A DNA stretch of 24,709 nucleotides from Ruminococcaceae bacterium UBA1236 (GCA_002309055.1 DBWO01000033.1:1-24709); one strand, 5' to 3'; numbered from the stretch's first letter, positions 1-7,960 are shown. Program-made: numbers and translations. Notes: generated from the sequence alone by a model not told the origin.

Positions 1-1229
1 GCGAGGTCGTCGGAGGTGGCGAACCAGTGCCAGGAAGAAGGCGCAGGTGCCTTTTTGAGCGCCTTGCCGAACTCCTCTCCGACAAGGAACACTTTGTGGA
101 GAGTCATCCCTGCAAGCCGCTGGATCACAGACTCGTGCTCTGCGACGGAGTCCGGTCCGAGCTCCCTCATATCACCAAGAAGGACGCTCTTGAGAGGCGC
201 CTCGACAGAGGCAAAATTCTCAAGTGCCGCAGCCATGCTGGAAGGGTTGGCGTTGTAGAAATCCTCAATCAGGACATTGTGCTCTGTGCGGGCCATCTCG
301 GAGCGGTTGTTCGAAGGGATGTAGGCCTCGATCGCACGGATGGCGTCTTCTTCGGGGACGCCGAAAAGCACCGCTGCAGCGATGGCGGCAAGCACGTTGG
401 GAGCGTTATAACTGCCAACGAGATGGGTCTGGATCACTCTGCCTCCTTTCTCTATCCGAAGATACGGGTGCTCCGGCGAAGGGGGAAGGATTGTGCAGCC
501 CTGAGTCTTCACGCCATAGAGGACCGGCTCCAGGGAACGCGCCGCGGCCATTTCCGAGAGAATTGGATCGTCTCCATTGAGGAGGATCGTCCCTCCCTTA
601 GCCGCTATATGATCATAGAGAAGCCCCTTGGCCCTCTTTACTCCTTCAAAACTGCCGAAACCCTCCAGGTGGGCTTTGCCCACATTGGTGATGATGCCGT
701 AATCAGGATCTGAGACGGCGAGAAGCGGCATCAGGTCATCCGGATGGCTGGCGCCCATCTCGATGACGGCGACATCAGTCCCGGGCTTGATGGCAAGGAC
801 GCTGAGGGGAACACCGATTTCATTATTGAGATTACCCTCGTTTTTAAGGGTTTTGTATTTTGAACTGAGCACGGTATAGGTCATCTCTTTAGTGGTTGTT
901 TTTCCGACCGACCCGGTGATGCCGATAACGGGAATATTGAAAAGTGACCTGTAATAGCCGGCGAGCGCAAGCAGCGCTTCGTGAGTGCTTTCAACAAGAA
1001 TCTGCCTGTCGCCGAGACCGCAGTCTTTTTCGACAACGACCGCTCCGGCGCCTTTTTCCAGCGCACAGGCGGCAAACTCGTGACCGTCAAAGTTTTCACC
1101 TGCAAGCGCTATAAACAGCGAGCCCGGGGTAATCTTGCGGGTGTCGGTGCTTACGCCGGTAAACTGCCCTTCAAGCGAAGTTTCGCCGTTTACCGCCGCG
1201 GCAGCTTCCTTATATGTCAAGGGTAGCAT
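1..1229 (-). CDS. murF: UDP-N-acetylmuramoyl-tripeptide--D-alanyl-D-alanine ligase MurF (3'-truncated by window edge; chimeric appearance)
   Basis: MurF adds D-Ala-D-Ala to the UDP-MurNAc-tripeptide, the last cytoplasmic step of the peptidoglycan precursor. I translated it by hand: 409 residues are visible, uninterrupted, and the C-terminal end lies beyond base 1. The start ATG at 1227-1229 follows a GAGGAG ribosome binding site that overlaps the murE stop. The N-terminal Mur domain is at about 20-90 (STDTRKITPGSLFIAL at 27-42), the ATP-binding loop GITGSVGKTTTKE is at 103-115, and the EGNLNNEIG box is at 131-139. Residues 1-135 resemble Clostridia. From about 140 on, motifs such as TNVGKAHLEGFGSFEG (181-196), PSNNRSEM (305-312), YNANPSSM (325-332) and LLGDMRELG (350-358) are the forms I know from Bacteroidota MurF, and isoleucine codon choice shifts to ATC. 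It could be a real recombinant or an assembly join. The enzyme identity is secure. Confidence 0.93.
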   Translation of the reverse strand, partial: MLPLTYKEAAAAVNGETSLEGQFTGVSTDTRKITPGSLFIALAGENFDGHEFAACALEKGAGAVVVEKDCGLGDRQILVESTHEALLALAGYYRSLFNIPVIGITGSVGKTTTKEMTYTVLSSKYKTLKNEGNLNNEIGVPLSVLAIKPGTDVAVIEMGASHPDDLMPLLAVSDPDYGIITNVGKAHLEGFGSFEGVKRAKGLLYDHIAAKGGTILLNGDDPILSEMAAARSLEPVLYGVKTQGCTILPPSPEHPYLRIEKGGRVIQTHLVGSYNAPNVLAAIAAAVLFGVPEEDAIRAIEAYIPSNNRSEMARTEHNVLIEDFYNANPSSMAAALENFASVEAPLKSVLLGDMRELGPDSVAEHESVIQRLAGMTLHKVFLVGEEFGKALKKAPAPSSWHWFATSDDL

Positions 1230-1238
1230 TTTATCTCC

Positions 1239-2669
1239 TCATTTCAAAAATGATGCGACTACTTCTCTTTCGTCGTAATGAATTTTACCCGTAGCAAGTA
1301 TCTGATAGGTTTCGTGGCCCTTGCCCGCGAGCACAACCACGTCGCCGGGCTGAGCGTATCCGAGAGCCTTGCCGATGGCCTTGGTCCTGTCCGCCTCAAC
1401 AACAATCTTCTTGTTACGGTGCTTTTCAACGCCCGTGAGAATCTCGGCGATAATCGCGTCGGGATCCTCTGTCCTGGGGTTATCCGATGTTATAACGGCT
1501 ATATCCGAAAGGCGGGTACCGATTTCTCCCATAATGGGTCTCTTGGTCCTGTCTCTGTCTCCGCCGCATCCGAAAACGGCAATTATTCTGCCCTCGGTGA
1601 TTTTGCGAAGGGATGTGAGAATGTTGCTCAGGCCGTCCGGAGTATGGGCGTAATCGATGATAACCGAATAAGGTGTGTCGGTGGGCACAACCTCCATTCT
1701 GCCGGGCACTCCCCTGCTTGCGGAAACGGCGTCCGAAACGCTCTTTCTGTCAAAGCCGAGTTCCATGAGGCAAACCGCCGCGCCCATTGAGTTGTAAACG
1801 TTGAATTCACCGGGCACGCCGAATGAAACTCTGCAGATGCCCTCATTTGATATTATTTCGTACTTAACGCCTTTCGCTGAATATCTGATGTTTTTGGCGG
1901 TGTAATCGCAATTGTCATTGCCGAGCGAGAATGTAACATTTCTGCACTGCGTGCCTTGCATCATATATTCCGCCGCTTCGTCATCGGCGTTTAAGACGGC
2001 TGTATCGCAGTTTTCAAAGAGCATATGCTTTGCCGCCATATAGTTTTCCATTGTTTCGTGATAATCGAGATGGTCGCGAGTGAGGTTTGTGAATATCGCG
2101 CACGCGAAATGCAGGCCTTCAACTCTTTTCTGCGCGAGCGCCTGTGATGAAACCTCCATCACGCAGTATTCACATCCGCAGTCAGCCATACGTTCGAAGA
2201 GAGCGAAAAGGTCATTGGCGTCGGGTGTAGTGAGGGAGGCGGGCTCTTCCGTGTCGCCGATAACATTTTTGACTGTGCCTATCATACCGGTTTTGCACCC
2301 GAGATGCCCGAGCGCGTCCCTGATGACAAACGCCGTTGTGGTTTTGCCGTTTGTGCCCGTTATGCCGATAAGCTTGAGGCGCTTTTCGGGATTACCGTGC
2401 GAGGCGGCGCAGAGCAGTGTATAAGCCGCTCTTGTGTCCTCAACAATAATTTGATTTTCAAGGCCGAGATCGCTACTCACAACTACCGCGGCGGCTCCCT
2501 TTGCGAGCGCCTCCGCCGCCTTTGTGTGGCCGTCAAAGCGCTTGCCTTTTATGCATACGAATATACAGCCGGGGCACACCTTTTCTGAGTTATCGGTGAT
2601 TATGCCCGCTTCTTTATCTTCAAAGCTGCCCGAATAATTGATTCCGGCAACGAGTTCGGAAATCTTCAT
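1239..2669 (-). CDS. murE: UDP-N-acetylmuramoyl-tripeptide synthetase MurE (DNPR type, meso-diaminopimelate adding)
   Basis: MurE is the cytoplasmic ATP-dependent ligase that adds the third residue to UDP-MurNAc-L-Ala-D-Glu. At 476 residues it is full length. The substrate-binding N-terminal domain is at about 1-95. The ATP loop GITGTNGKTTT is at 102-112. K214 in the AAKHMLF context fits the carbamylated lysine. The DNPR motif at 396-399 is the family signature for meso-diaminopimelate rather than lysine, so A2pm-type peptidoglycan is expected. GKGHE is at 449-453. The start ATG at 2669 follows GGAGGG with a 7-nt spacer. It lies 29 nt after the PBP gene, and murF starts 9 nt beyond its stop, so all three are probably cotranscribed. 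Nothing is odd in the protein. Confidence 0.97.
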   Translation of the reverse strand: MKISELVAGINYSGSFEDKEAGIITDNSEKVCPGCIFVCIKGKRFDGHTKAAEALAKGAAAVVVSSDLGLENQIIVEDTRAAYTLLCAASHGNPEKRLKLIGITGTNGKTTTAFVIRDALGHLGCKTGMIGTVKNVIGDTEEPASLTTPDANDLFALFERMADCGCEYCVMEVSSQALAQKRVEGLHFACAIFTNLTRDHLDYHETMENYMAAKHMLFENCDTAVLNADDEAAEYMMQGTQCRNVTFSLGNDNCDYTAKNIRYSAKGVKYEIISNEGICRVSFGVPGEFNVYNSMGAAVCLMELGFDRKSVSDAVSASRGVPGRMEVVPTDTPYSVIIDYAHTPDGLSNILTSLRKITEGRIIAVFGCGGDRDRTKRPIMGEIGTRLSDIAVITSDNPRTEDPDAIIAEILTGVEKHRNKKIVVEADRTKAIGKALGYAQPGDVVVLAGKGHETYQILATGKIHYDEREVVASFLK

Positions 2670-2698
2670 AGGTTTTCCCTCCGTGTTTGCGCTTTTTG

Positions 2699-5104
2699 TC
2701 AGGTGGCGTCTCCTATATTCTCATAGGACTTGAAATACACCGTGATGATTGTGCCGTACTCCGTTTCGGCGCCCGCTTCAACACTCTGATCGTATGAAAC
2801 GACTCCGCTGCCGGAGTTGCCGGATATTCTTACGTTAACGCCTTCCGATGCGGCGTATTTCTTGACTCCGCTGACGCCGAGACCCGAAAGGTCCGGCACG
2901 GTGACGGTGAGCTTCTCCTCATCGTCATCGGTTGTGTAAATGGCCACCACGCCGCCCTGCGGTATGGTTTGACCGCCTGCGGGGCTCTGGCTGACGACTG
3001 TGCCGCCGTCGCCTATCACTCTTACGGTGAAGCCCGCTTCTTCAAGTATATCCTCCGCCGTATCGGGGTCCTTGCCGATAACACCGGGTGTGGTTGTGTC
3101 AAGCTGACTCATTTCGTTTTCGGTGTACTGTCTCTCAACTCCGAGATACTCGAGTGTCGCTTCAACAACCTTTGCCGCTACGGGAGCGCAGACGGTGGAG
3201 CCGTTAATCTCGCCCTGCGGCTCGTCAACGATGATGAGCACCGCTATCTCGGGGTCATCCGCGGGAGCGAAGCATCCGAAGGAGGCAATGTATGTGCCCT
3301 TGAGCTGATACTTCTGCGTGGTACCGGTTTTACCCGCTACGCGGTAGCCGGCGACATATCCGTTTTTACCTGTGCCGCTCTTGACAACGTCTTCCATCAT
3401 GGAGGCGACTTCAGCCGCGGTTTCGCCTGAAATAACCTGGCGTTTAACCGTTGGGGTTGTGCGCTTGATTATATTGCCGTCATCGTCAAGCTGTTTCGCT
3501 ACGAGATAGGGCTCCATAAGGTAGCCGCCGTTTGCTATAGCGGAAATGCCTGTAATGACCTGAATGGGGGTTATGCTGAATGTCTGGCCGAAGGATTCAC
3601 TCGCGAGGGTAACTCTTGTGAGCTCGTCCTCTTTGTAATAAATGGAGTTTGCCTCCTCTATGCTCTCAATACCTGTTTTTTCGGTAAAGCCGAAAGCCTT
3701 GAAATATTTGAAAAAGGTTTCGGAGCCGAGGGTCAGGCCGAGTTTTACGAAGAATGGGTTGCAGGAATTCATAAGACCTTTTCTCAAGTCCTGATATCCG
3801 TGGCCCGGTGAATAGTGGCAGTTGAAGGTTCTGTCGTCAACCGTGATGCTGCCGCCGCAGCAGTATGTGTAATCGTCCTCAAGGATGTGCTCCTCTATCG
3901 CCGCGGCTGTCAGGAAAATTTTGAAAACAGAACCGGGGTGATAGGTTTCAGAAACGAGGTAGTTGTTCCACTGCTCAAGGCGGAAGAAATATCTCAGGCG
4001 TCTTCTGTGCGCCGCCGAGCGCTCCTCAAACGAGGACATATTTCTGATTTCCTCAAGCTCCTCTTCGCCGTCCTCAACATCCTTGAGATATTTTTCGAGG
4101 TAATCGAAGTTGTCATTCTGCGCGGCTCTGTCCGCCTCGGCCTCATAGTAGCTGTTGACCGTATCGGGGTCATTAAGGTCATAGCCGCCCTTGTAGCCGA
4201 CCGCGTCCATTGCGAGAATGGCGCCGGTATTTACATCCATCACTATGCCGTAAGCGCCGATGCCGCCGCTGGTTTTATAAACCGCTTGAAGTTGCTCGTC
4301 AAGGCAATACTGCACCGTTTCGTCAATGGTGAGCTCAAGGTTTGTGCCGTTGACCGCGCTGTAGTAATTCTCGTTGCCCTCGTCAAGGTTTGTGCCGTAG
4401 GATGTAACCTTGCCGTCCGAACCGGAAAGAAGGCTGTTGTAATATCTCTCAATACCCGTTACACCCTCGCCGTCCGAATTGACGGTGCCCACAAGAGAGG
4501 AGGCGAAGCTGCCCATCGGGTAATATCTCTTGCTGTCGGTATCAAGGCCGATAACATCGCTGTACTTGAATGTTTTGCCGCCCTTGACGAAAGTCTTGTG
4601 CATAAGGCACTTGGCGTCCGTGCCTCTCTTTTCGTCCTCACCGCAGTCGATAAGCTTCTTTTCGGAAAGCTCCATCTGAGTCTTTACGGTTTTCTTGTGA
4701 GCGATGACAAGCTCGTTTTCATCTGTCTGCTGCTCTGTCCTTGTGACCTCCATAAGCTCGTCATAATCAAGCCCGAGCTGCTGTGCGAGGTCGGTACATA
4801 CGGCGCTTCTGAATGAGTCATCCGAAAAATTCTCGGGGATAACATAGAGCTGCCAAGTCTGCGCGCTGCGGGCAATCACACTGCCGTTTGCGTCATATAT
4901 CGTGCCCCTCATTGCGCTGAGCGTTTCCTCATTCCACTGTGCGTAGGTCGCGCTCTTTTTGTATTTATCGGCGTGAACAATCTGGACATCAAAAAGCCTT
5001 ACCGTGACCACGAGAGTGGCCGCGGCAAGCAGAAGAGCGACAAGCCTCATATTTGAGGCCGCGGCGGATTTATAATCTTTTTGGGGTTTGCTGCTGCCGG
5101 CCAT
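2699..5104 (-). CDS. Penicillin-binding protein 2 / SpoVD-FtsI family transpeptidase with PASTA domains
   Basis: This is a class B PBP, a membrane-anchored peptidoglycan D,D-transpeptidase for septum or spore cortex synthesis; position in the dcw cluster and the PASTA tail point to the SpoVD/PBP2x branch. It has 801 residues. A single N-terminal TM segment lies at about 20-40, a dimerization/pedestal domain follows to about 250, and the transpeptidase domain runs to about 650. The catalytic motifs are complete: SVFK at 392-395, SCN at 447-449, KTG at 592-594. Two PASTA-like repeats follow at about 671-725 and 733-792. An unusual, highly charged stretch of about 70 residues (roughly 312-383, rich in E, D, Y and R) sits just before the active-site serine. 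The start ATG at 5104 follows AGAAAGGAGAG. Whether it serves division (FtsI) or sporulation (SpoVD) cannot be decided here, so no symbol is given. Confidence 0.93.
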   Translation of the reverse strand: MAGSSKPQKDYKSAAASNMRLVALLLAAATLVVTVRLFDVQIVHADKYKKSATYAQWNEETLSAMRGTIYDANGSVIARSAQTWQLYVIPENFSDDSFRSAVCTDLAQQLGLDYDELMEVTRTEQQTDENELVIAHKKTVKTQMELSEKKLIDCGEDEKRGTDAKCLMHKTFVKGGKTFKYSDVIGLDTDSKRYYPMGSFASSLVGTVNSDGEGVTGIERYYNSLLSGSDGKVTSYGTNLDEGNENYYSAVNGTNLELTIDETVQYCLDEQLQAVYKTSGGIGAYGIVMDVNTGAILAMDAVGYKGGYDLNDPDTVNSYYEAEADRAAQNDNFDYLEKYLKDVEDGEEELEEIRNMSSFEERSAAHRRRLRYFFRLEQWNNYLVSETYHPGSVFKIFLTAAAIEEHILEDDYTYCCGGSITVDDRTFNCHYSPGHGYQDLRKGLMNSCNPFFVKLGLTLGSETFFKYFKAFGFTEKTGIESIEEANSIYYKEDELTRVTLASESFGQTFSITPIQVITGISAIANGGYLMEPYLVAKQLDDDGNIIKRTTPTVKRQVISGETAAEVASMMEDVVKSGTGKNGYVAGYRVAGKTGTTQKYQLKGTYIASFGCFAPADDPEIAVLIIVDEPQGEINGSTVCAPVAAKVVEATLEYLGVERQYTENEMSQLDTTTPGVIGKDPDTAEDILEEAGFTVRVIGDGGTVVSQSPAGGQTIPQGGVVAIYTTDDDEEKLTVTVPDLSGLGVSGVKKYAASEGVNVRISGNSGSGVVSYDQSVEAGAETEYGTIITVYFKSYENIGDAT

Positions 5105-5153
5105 AATCGCTCTCCTTTCTAAAACTTTGATTTAAATATAAAATAAATAAGCC

Positions 5154-5189
5154 AAAAAATGCTGTTCCAGTTTTGTTTGAAACAGCATT
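5154..5189 (-). terminator. Terminator-like hairpin between ftsL and the PBP gene
   Basis: On the minus strand a 9-bp perfect stem (5181-5189 with 5158-5166, AATGCTGTT/AACAGCATT), with a 14-nt loop, runs into a T tract (5154-5159 on the plus strand are A). It starts only a few bases after the ftsL stop and lies in the sense direction of the dcw operon, so it may reduce transcription of the PBP, murE and murF genes. No strong promoter is visible between it and the PBP start. Confidence 0.5.
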
Positions 5190-5191
5190 GA

Positions 5192-5674
5192 TCAGCTATT
5201 CTGCGCACCAACGTTTTGTGTCTTTCCGTTTGCGACCACAACGGTATTGCCGCTGCGGTTTTCAAAATAGTGTATCTGGTATCTCTCTATCTTCTGCATT
5301 CCCAGCACGGAAACTGCGTAATTACGGACTTTGTCGGCGGACACCATAGAGGAAAACTCCGCGTGCAGCCGGATATTCTCCGCCTGCGCTTCCTTAATGT
5401 CCGAGGAGAGCTCGGAAACAGCTCTCATATCCGAATTGATTTTGGTATTGACATACATTACGCTGCAAAACATCATCGTAAGCACGAGCACGGCGAGCGA
5501 AAGAGCGAGAAACCGCTTGACACCTGTAATCCGAGGGTCCGCGGCGGGAGAGTGCTCCGGCTCGGTTACGGAAACGTTTATTTCTTCAAGACTGTCATCT
5601 CTGTCAAGCTTGGGGGCGGCGGATGACGCAAAGGGAGAAGGCACTAAGCCGGGGATATAATCGAACTCATCCAT
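5192..5674 (-). CDS. FtsL-like septum-formation protein
   Basis: This is a small bitopic division protein of the FtsL/FtsL-like type, expected to join the DivIB/DivIC or FtsB-like divisome sub-complex; the assignment rests on architecture and position. It has 160 residues: a cytoplasmic N-terminal tail of about 52, one TM segment at about 54-76, then a likely coiled coil at about 80-110 (SELSSDIKEAQAENIRL), followed by the short LGMQKIERYQIHYF segment (124-137) typical of clostridial FtsL-like proteins. I place the start at the ATG at 5674 because AAGGAGGG ends 6 nt upstream. An earlier in-frame start at 5719 would overlap rsmH and has no such site. It lies 28 nt after rsmH and is probably in the same transcript. 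A terminator-like hairpin follows directly. Confidence 0.82.
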   Translation of the reverse strand: MDEFDYIPGLVPSPFASSAAPKLDRDDSLEEINVSVTEPEHSPAADPRITGVKRFLALSLAVLVLTMMFCSVMYVNTKINSDMRAVSELSSDIKEAQAENIRLHAEFSSMVSADKVRNYAVSVLGMQKIERYQIHYFENRSGNTVVVANGKTQNVGAQNS

Positions 5675-5702
5675 TGCCGTCCCTCCTTCTTTGACAGAAT
5701 AA

Positions 5703-6629
5703 TTACAGTTTTTCGGCAACTCTCAGCCTTGCCGACCGGCTTCTTGGGTTTTCCCGAAGCTCATCATCCCCGGGAGTTACGGGTTTAAACAACTTTGCTT
5801 TCGGCGTATTACCGCACACACAAACGGGAAAATTTTTGGGGCACGTGCAGCCCTTCGCCAGAGGAGCGAGAGCACGTTTCACGGCTCTGTCCTCGAGGGA
5901 GTGAAAGCTGATAACACACAGCCGTCCTCCCGGCTTGAGGCAGTCAAACATGTCCTCAACCGCGTTTGTGAGCCCATCAAGCTCCCCGTTGACATAGATT
6001 CTGAGCGCCTGGAACGTTCTGCGTGCCGGGTGCCCGTCGCGCCTTGCGGCGGCAGGCATCGCTCCGGAAATAATGTCGCTGAGTTCAAAAGTTGTTTCGA
6101 TGGGCTTTTCGTCCCTTGCCCTGACGATGGCGGATGCTATGGAAGGCGCAAATTTTTCTTCGCCGTATTCGTAAATAATGCGGCGAAGTTCTTGCTCGGG
6201 CAAAGAATTTACCACGTCCTTTGCGCTCGTGCCCTCCTTACTCATTCGCATGTCAAGCGGGGCGTTTTTGTGGAAAGAAAACCCCCGTGACGCATCATCA
6301 AGCTGATGAGAACTTACACCGAGATCGGCAAGGATGCCATCCACTGCTCCGTTGCCGAGCTCGTTAAGTATGGATTTTATATTAAAAAAGTTGTTTTGTA
6401 TTATTATTACATTATTATTGCCTGAAAACCGCTGTGTGAGCACATCGATTGCTTCGGGGTCTCTGTCAAGGGCTATCAGTTTGCCCGTGGTGAGCTTTTC
6501 GGCTATTGCCGAGGAATGCCCGCCCCCACCGGCGGTGCAATCGACATAAATCCCGTCGGGTTTTATGCCGATTGCATCTATTGTTTCTGCAAACAATACG
6601 GGGGTATGATGAAAGGCAAAAAAGTCCAT
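5703..6629 (-). CDS. rsmH: 16S rRNA (cytosine(1402)-N4)-methyltransferase RsmH (MraW)
   Basis: RsmH is the S-adenosylmethionine-dependent enzyme that N4-methylates C1402 of 16S rRNA in the ribosomal P site. Its length of 308 residues is typical. HTPVLFAETI (8-17) is the family N-terminus, DCTAGGGGHS (30-39) is the SAM-binding loop, and ADLGVSSHQLD (about 101-111) and the C-terminal region containing NPRSRSARLRVAEK are family landmarks. The start at 6629 is preceded by AGAGGA inside the end of mraZ, and only 3 nt separate the two genes, so they are translationally close. Standard second gene of the dcw cluster. Confidence 0.97.
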   Translation of the reverse strand: MDFFAFHHTPVLFAETIDAIGIKPDGIYVDCTAGGGGHSSAIAEKLTTGKLIALDRDPEAIDVLTQRFSGNNNVIIIQNNFFNIKSILNELGNGAVDGILADLGVSSHQLDDASRGFSFHKNAPLDMRMSKEGTSAKDVVNSLPEQELRRIIYEYGEEKFAPSIASAIVRARDEKPIETTFELSDIISGAMPAAARRDGHPARRTFQALRIYVNGELDGLTNAVEDMFDCLKPGGRLCVISFHSLEDRAVKRALAPLAKGCTCPKNFPVCVCGNTPKAKLFKPVTPGDDELRENPRSRSARLRVAEKL

Positions 6630-6632
6630 GAA

Positions 6633-7097
6633 TTATCCTCTGGGTGAAATGTTGAACTTGGAGAAATCGGGTTTGACCTCGACGTCAAACAGCTTCTTCC
6701 ATTTTTCTTCATTCCAGATCTCCAGCCTGTCGGGCTGACATACCAGCAGGGCCTCCGGCTCGTCTTTAAGGAGAGCATGCTCGAGAAATTCATCGGGGAT
6801 TGATACTCTGCCGGCTTTATCTATATTGGCCATACATACGTTATTTGCAAAGAAACGCTGCATATAGGTGAGCTCCGCTCCGTCATATGATTTTGCGATG
6901 CCGTCATATACCTTAAGATAATCCTCTTCGTTATAGACGACTATACATTCCTCACCTGCGGCCTGGAAGTTCTTAAGAAGATAGACCGTAGAGCCGTAAC
7001 GGAATCTGAACTTGGTAGGTATGGACAAACGGTGGGTCTGGTCAAACGTTCTTATTTCTCTGCCGCCGAGACTTTCGTGAACGGGCGCTGCCGGCAT
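6633..7097 (-). CDS. mraZ: Transcriptional regulator MraZ
   Basis: MraZ is a ring-forming AbrB/SpoVT-fold DNA-binding protein that represses its own dcw operon. It has 154 residues, slightly longer than the usual ~143. Two swapped-hairpin repeats are visible: DQTHRLSIPTKFR (about 19-31) and DKAGRVSIPDEF (about 93-104). The first lacks the usual DxxGR glycine, having DQTHR instead. I choose the ATG at 7097 because GGAGAGGG lies 5 nt upstream; a TTG at 7130 would extend it by 11 residues without a better site. It is first in the cluster, downstream of a good promoter with three 10-bp-spaced AAGG motifs. Confidence 0.94.
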   Translation of the reverse strand: MPAAPVHESLGGREIRTFDQTHRLSIPTKFRFRYGSTVYLLKNFQAAGEECIVVYNEEDYLKVYDGIAKSYDGAELTYMQRFFANNVCMANIDKAGRVSIPDEFLEHALLKDEPEALLVCQPDRLEIWNEEKWKKLFDVEVKPDFSKFNISPRG

Positions 7098-7157
7098 ACG
7101 ATCCCTCTCCTTTCTGCTGATGATTTGCAATGAGTGCGAAAAAGATGTTTAAAATTT

Positions 7158-7181
7158 CCTTTTGGCTCCTTTTCGTCCCTT
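7158..7181 (-). promoter_or_regulatory. Candidate MraZ operator: three AAGG motifs at 10-bp spacing
   Basis: On the minus strand AAGG occurs at 7158-7161, 7168-7171 and 7178-7181, exactly one helical turn apart, straddling the expected transcription start of mraZ. MraZ is known to bind short direct repeats of G-rich half sites with about 10-bp periodicity in front of its own gene, so autoregulation is the natural reading. Confidence 0.5.
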
Positions 7182-7189
7182 GTGGCTAT

Positions 7190-7218
7190 ATTATATAGCA
7201 CATAAAGAGCAATTGCAA
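7190..7218 (-). promoter_or_regulatory. Sigma-A-type promoter of the dcw cluster (mraZ)
   Basis: On the minus strand TTGCAA (7213-7218) and TATAAT (7190-7195) are separated by 17 bp, about 93 nt upstream of the mraZ ATG. The -10 is a perfect match and the -35 matches 4 of 6. The candidate MraZ boxes lie immediately downstream. Confidence 0.7.
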
Positions 7219-7600
7219 GCATTTTTTTCCGGATTTTGAATTTTTTTTGAAAATATACGTTTCAGAGGGCTGCCTCGAGCCGTTTTTATGTGCTGAGTTC
7301 CTTGATATATAAGGGATTTGTCCTGTCAGCCCGAAAGCGGAATATTATTCGGAATTTTGCAAAAAAGCACCGTTTCCGGAGCGGTACGGAACTTTTAAGG
7401 GTGAAAAAGGAGGCGTTTCGGGGCAAAAAAGGGCTTTTTTTTCACAAAAAGCTTCAGTTTTTCTCTTCAAAGCATAATAATCGCCTCCCTGTCCTGCCGG
7501 CCGTGCAAAAATGCGCCCCGGCGGCGGAGGGTTATCTGCGCACCGGAACCGTCCCCGGAAGGTACAATTATAGGGATTGAAAAGTTTTTTGAAATTTTTC
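7219..7600. other. Non-coding stretch between the divergent mraZ and rpsT promoters
   Basis: The full gene-free interval is 7098-7659. Apart from the two promoters and the MraZ-type repeats I see no supported gene or RNA. The middle is rich in A and T runs, with a short G/C-rich patch near 7490-7550. ORFs that cross it have no ribosome binding site and a low-complexity, Lys/Phe-rich composition. Confidence 0.5.
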
Positions 7601-7629
7601 TTGCATTCCCGTGAAAAGTGTGTTATCAT
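7601..7629 (+). promoter_or_regulatory. rpsT promoter
   Basis: TTGCAT (7601-7606), a 17-bp spacer and TATCAT (7624-7629) lie 30 nt upstream of the rpsT start. Both hexamers are good sigma-A matches. Confidence 0.65.
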
Positions 7630-7659
7630 ATCACAACGTATTAAGAAGGAGGTGTAGAT

Positions 7660-7911
7660 ATGCCCAACATTAAGTCAGCTAAAAAGAGAGTTACAGTCAG
7701 CAAGACAAGAGCTGCCAGAAACAAGTCCCGCAATTCCGCTCTCAAGACCGCTATGAAAAAAGCAAATACTGCAGCGGCAGAAGGCGCTCCCGAAACTGAA
7801 GCTCTCGTAAAGGAAGCAATCAAAAAGGTTGATCAGGCAGCGGCAAAAGGACTTATCCACAAGAATAACGCCGCTCGCAAAAAGTCCGCACTTGCAGGCC
7901 TTATAAAGTAA
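7660..7911 (+). CDS. rpsT: 30S ribosomal protein S20 (bS20)
   Basis: bS20 binds 16S rRNA early in 30S subunit assembly. The 83-residue, Lys/Ala-rich, all-helical sequence starts MPNIKSAKKRV and contains the RNKSRNSALKTAMKKA helix and the HKNNAARKKSALAG C-terminal region typical of the family. The ATG follows AAGGAGGTG with a suitable spacer. It is monocistronic or nearly so: its own promoter lies directly upstream and a second consensus promoter starts 50 nt after its stop. Confidence 0.98.
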   Translation: MPNIKSAKKRVTVSKTRAARNKSRNSALKTAMKKANTAAAEGAPETEALVKEAIKKVDQAAAKGLIHKNNAARKKSALAGLIK

Positions 7912-7917
7912 TTTAAG

Positions 7918-7952
7918 CAGTCATGGTTGTAAAATTTTTGTGACCATGGCTG
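7918..7952 (+). terminator. Hairpin after rpsT
   Basis: CAGTCATGGT (7918-7927) pairs with ACCATGGCTG (7943-7952), 10 bp with one G-T wobble and a 15-nt U-rich loop, 7 nt after the rpsT stop. A clean T tract is missing after the stem, so termination may be weak or the hairpin may protect the 3' end. Confidence 0.4.
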
Positions 7953-7960
7953 TATTGCTA

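Noticed and set aside
27..713. 228-codon plus-strand ORF
   Set aside because: It is antisense to murF, whose minus-strand frame shows clear Mur ligase motifs throughout; the ORF has no ribosome binding site or recognisable domain.
3815..4816. 333-codon plus-strand ORF
   Set aside because: It lies antisense to the transpeptidase domain of the PBP gene; the Val/Ala/Leu-rich product is a by-product of codon bias on the opposite strand.
7269..7287. Short GGCT/AGCC stem followed by GTTTTT, terminator-like
   Set aside because: A 4-bp stem is too weak, and no plus-strand gene precedes it.
7290..7629. Overlapping ORFs on both strands between mraZ and rpsT
   Set aside because: No ribosome binding site, low-complexity Lys/Phe/Pro composition, and they overlap the rpsT promoter.
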